Assembly (NCBI GenBank): GCA_030539415.1
Contig: JAUNSE010000095.1
Span: forward strand, 1 to 7,350
Direction of reading: 5' to 3'
DNA length: 7,350 nucleotides
From: Desulfovibrionaceae bacterium
Lineage (GTDB): Bacteria; Desulfobacterota; Desulfovibrionia; Desulfovibrionales; Desulfovibrionaceae
Shown piece after piece: positions 6,417 through 7,350 of the stretch. Below the pieces are notes generated by a model that did no database searches, had not been told where the DNA came from, and saw only the letters and a program-made list of their open reading frames with translations. Position 1 is the first letter of the stretch; each line of letters starts with the position of its first letter. A program made the translations under genes and the position numbers.

Positions 6417-6615
6417 GCGCAGGGCGCCGGAAAGCCGCAGCATCGCAAAACGTGCGCGCGTCATCCGCAAAAACGGGCGGCGGCGTCCGCATGACGTTTA
6501 TTTTTCCCGTCATCTCAAGGCATCTGCGCTTTGTCTGCAGGACAGTGCGCGTATCCTCCTGGAAAAACCGAAGGGACAAGCGCGCGGACATGCTCCGTAC
6601 CGGCACACAGAAAAA

Positions 6616-6643
6616 AGTTTAAAGTTTTGGAGTCTAAAGTCAA
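6616..6643 (-). promoter_or_regulatory. Candidate sigma-70-like promoter for the debranching/GT4/GH57 unit
   Basis: On the minus strand TTGACT (6643-6638, five of six to consensus) and TAAACT (6621-6616, four of six) are separated by 16 bases. They lie inside a conspicuous AT-rich island from about 6600 to 6680 in otherwise GC-rich DNA. It is the best promoter match I found in the window. It points toward the debranching gene, whose ATG is about 530 nt downstream. Confidence 0.45.
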
Positions 6644-7111
6644 GAGAAGAATTTTCCCATCGAAACACTGTGAAATTTTTCCCTGCAGGCGCAACTGACA
6701 GAAGAAAGCGGAACTTGCGGGCGCAAATGGACGCAGAAACAGCGCCGGCCCGTGAAAACGGAGTGGAACGACACGGCCGTATGCGGCGTCTTGCGCCGGT
6801 ACCCTGCGGAGAAAACGTGAAAACTGCCTGTCGGGCCGGAAAAGACCGGCACGGTTTCGCAGGGGGCCGGGCAAACAACCTGTCTGTTTTGGCAGTCTGC
6901 GAATGCGGCCGCAAATGAAGCCGATGTTTCTGCCACACTTTATCCGCGATGGCAAGTGCCGGAACACGAAGAAATTCGCGCGCGGCAGGAGGCCCCGGGC
7001 GGCATGCGTGAAGAACGCCTTTCAAGCCCTTGCCTTTTTGCGAGGATCGCTTATCCTTTTGAAACAAATGCGAACGAATCCGCGCCGGCCGATGGCGCGG
7101 AAGGACCGACG

Positions 7112-7132
7112 GATCGGCCGCGAGCGCCGATC
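7112..7132. repeat. Inverted repeat GATCGGC / GCCGATC
   Basis: Perfect 7-bp arms flank a 7-base spacer. The repeat lies 9 bp from a second inverted repeat of the same arm length at 7142-7163. There is no T run on either side, so a terminator is unlikely. Confidence 0.45.
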
Positions 7133-7141
7133 GGCAGCCGC

Positions 7142-7163
7142 CGGAGCAGCGAGTCATGCTCCG
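7142..7163. repeat. Inverted repeat CGGAGCA / TGCTCCG
   Basis: Perfect 7-bp arms flank an 8-base spacer. Together with the repeat at 7112-7132 it could form two neighbouring hairpins or operator sites. No U tract follows on either strand. Confidence 0.45.
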
Positions 7164-7176
7164 CGGGCATGCGGCG

Positions 7177-7257
7177 CCGGGATCTGTCCGGACATCAGAA
7201 CTGGTCCGGACGGGGTCCGGCCGCGCGCCCTGGCGGCCTGTCCCGGGATCTGCCCGG
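7177..7257. repeat. Duplicated CCGGGATCTGYCCGG and GTCCGGAC motifs
   Basis: A 15-bp motif occurs at 7177-7191 and again at 7243-7257, differing at one base (T or C), with starts 66 bp apart. Overlapping and following the first copy, the perfect palindrome GTCCGGAC occurs at 7186-7193 and 7204-7211, 18 bp apart. GTCCGG occurs once more near 7215. Clustering of similar palindromes suggests regulator sites or remnants of a small repeat family. The GC-rich setting makes chance a real alternative. Confidence 0.4.
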
Positions 7258-7350
7258 CGCCGCGTCATGGCGGAGCCGCCCCGGCGTCCGACCCCTGCCC
7301 GTACATGCCGCAGGGCGGGCCGGATCCGGGCGTGCCGGACACGCGCGGAG

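Larger units (their letters stand above)
6080..6608 (-). other. Presumed long untranslated leader of the debranching/GT4/GH57 unit
   Basis: If transcription starts at the AT-rich promoter near 6616-6643, this stretch of about 530 nt is the leader. Frames open through it give Arg/Pro-rich, low-information translations and are not believed to be genes. It contains inverted repeats at 6103-6118, 6133-6147, 6180-6195, 6359-6376 and 6399-6416. It also has three GGAUG motifs on the transcript, at 6208-6212, 6317-6321 and 6462-6466, and an AGGAGG with no convincing start codon near 6554-6560. I recognised no known riboswitch class. A nearer promoter that I could not see would shorten the leader. Confidence 0.4.
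6650..7350. other. Stretch without a recognisable gene
   Basis: No translated frame here gives a protein-like sequence. The longer open frames on both strands are Arg/Pro/Ala-rich, lack ribosome binding sites and overlap each other. I saw no tRNA, rRNA, transposase or CRISPR repeat. The DNA holds short inverted repeats (7112-7132, 7142-7163) and duplicated motifs (7177-7257). A gene could begin beyond 7350. On the minus strand the last 28 codons to a stop at 7265-7267 read as a Gly/Pro/Ala-rich tail, which could be the end of an upstream gene, but the fragment is too short to call. Confidence 0.5.

Noticed and set aside
6465..6500. Attenuator-like GC stem followed by five T residues on the minus strand of the leader
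   Set aside because: The stem is only about four base pairs and is separated from the T run by six bases, which is too weak for an intrinsic terminator.
6337..6606. 89-codon open frame on the minus strand inside the presumed leader
   Set aside because: No convincing Shine-Dalgarno before its ATG, and its second half is Arg/Ala-rich repeats of GC-rich codons. A regulatory leader peptide cannot be excluded but is not supported.
6926..6950. Sigma-54-like GG/GC element on the minus strand
   Set aside because: The GG to GC spacing is off by at least one base and the flanking TTGC element is absent.
6510..7268. 252-codon open frame on the minus strand upstream of the debranching gene
   Set aside because: Arg/Pro/Ser-rich translation without domains, no ribosome binding site at its ATG, and it crosses the AT-rich promoter island.
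6915..7350. Plus-strand frame open from an ATG at 6915 to the window end
   Set aside because: No ribosome binding site precedes it and the translation is Arg/Ala/Pro-rich with many Cys and no recognisable motif. It passes through the repeat cluster and looks like chance openness in GC-rich DNA.
7265..7350. Possible C-terminal end of a minus-strand gene (Gly/Pro/Ala-rich, 28 codons)
   Set aside because: Too short to judge, no terminator follows it, and other frames over the same bases are also open.

Overview
The window holds an alpha-glucan (glycogen or polyglucose) metabolism cluster. All recognisable genes lie on the minus strand, so transcription runs from high to low coordinates. In that order they are: a GH133-type glycogen debranching enzyme (6079 to 3956), a GT4 glycogen-synthase-like glycosyltransferase (3846 to 2509), a GH57 alpha-amylase-like hydrolase (2506 to 1187), and, after a strong intrinsic terminator, the N-terminal 301 residues of a GT3 glycogen synthase (903 to the window edge). 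Every assignment comes from motifs read in the translations. No database search was possible.

Organism: the DNA is GC-rich, with strong Shine-Dalgarno sequences and high third-position GC, so it is bacterial. A eukaryote-like GT3 synthase together with a GT4 synthase, a GH57 enzyme and an archaeal-type debranching enzyme fits anaerobic bacteria. My best guess is a Desulfovibrionaceae-like sulfate reducer, a group known to store polyglucose. Bacteroidetes carry similar gene sets but are usually less GC-rich. The taxonomic guess is inference only.

Layout: positions 1-903 are the GT3 synthase. Positions 904-1186 hold a terminator, a candidate promoter, a 15-bp direct repeat on each side of it, and an inverted repeat near the predicted start of transcription. 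Positions 1187-2506 are the GH57 gene, joined to the GT4 gene by a 2-bp gap (TGACCATG). Positions 2509-3846 are the GT4 gene. Positions 3847-3955 are an AT-rich gap with only a weak promoter-like match. Positions 3956-6079 are the debranching enzyme. Positions 6080-7350 are about 1.27 kb with no convincing gene. That stretch contains an AT-rich island with a good sigma-70-like promoter about 530 nt upstream of the debranching start codon, several hairpins in the resulting leader, and a cluster of inverted and direct repeats near the window end.

How the genes may work together: the two synthases would extend alpha-1,4-glucan from a nucleotide sugar. The debranching enzyme would remove alpha-1,6 branches, and the GH57 enzyme would cut or rearrange alpha-1,4 chains. 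The terminator suggests that synthesis by GT3 is controlled separately from the debranching/GT4/GH57 unit. No GT5 GlgA, GlgC, GlgB or phosphorylase is present in the window. I found no previously undescribed protein system. The least explained material is the regulatory DNA.
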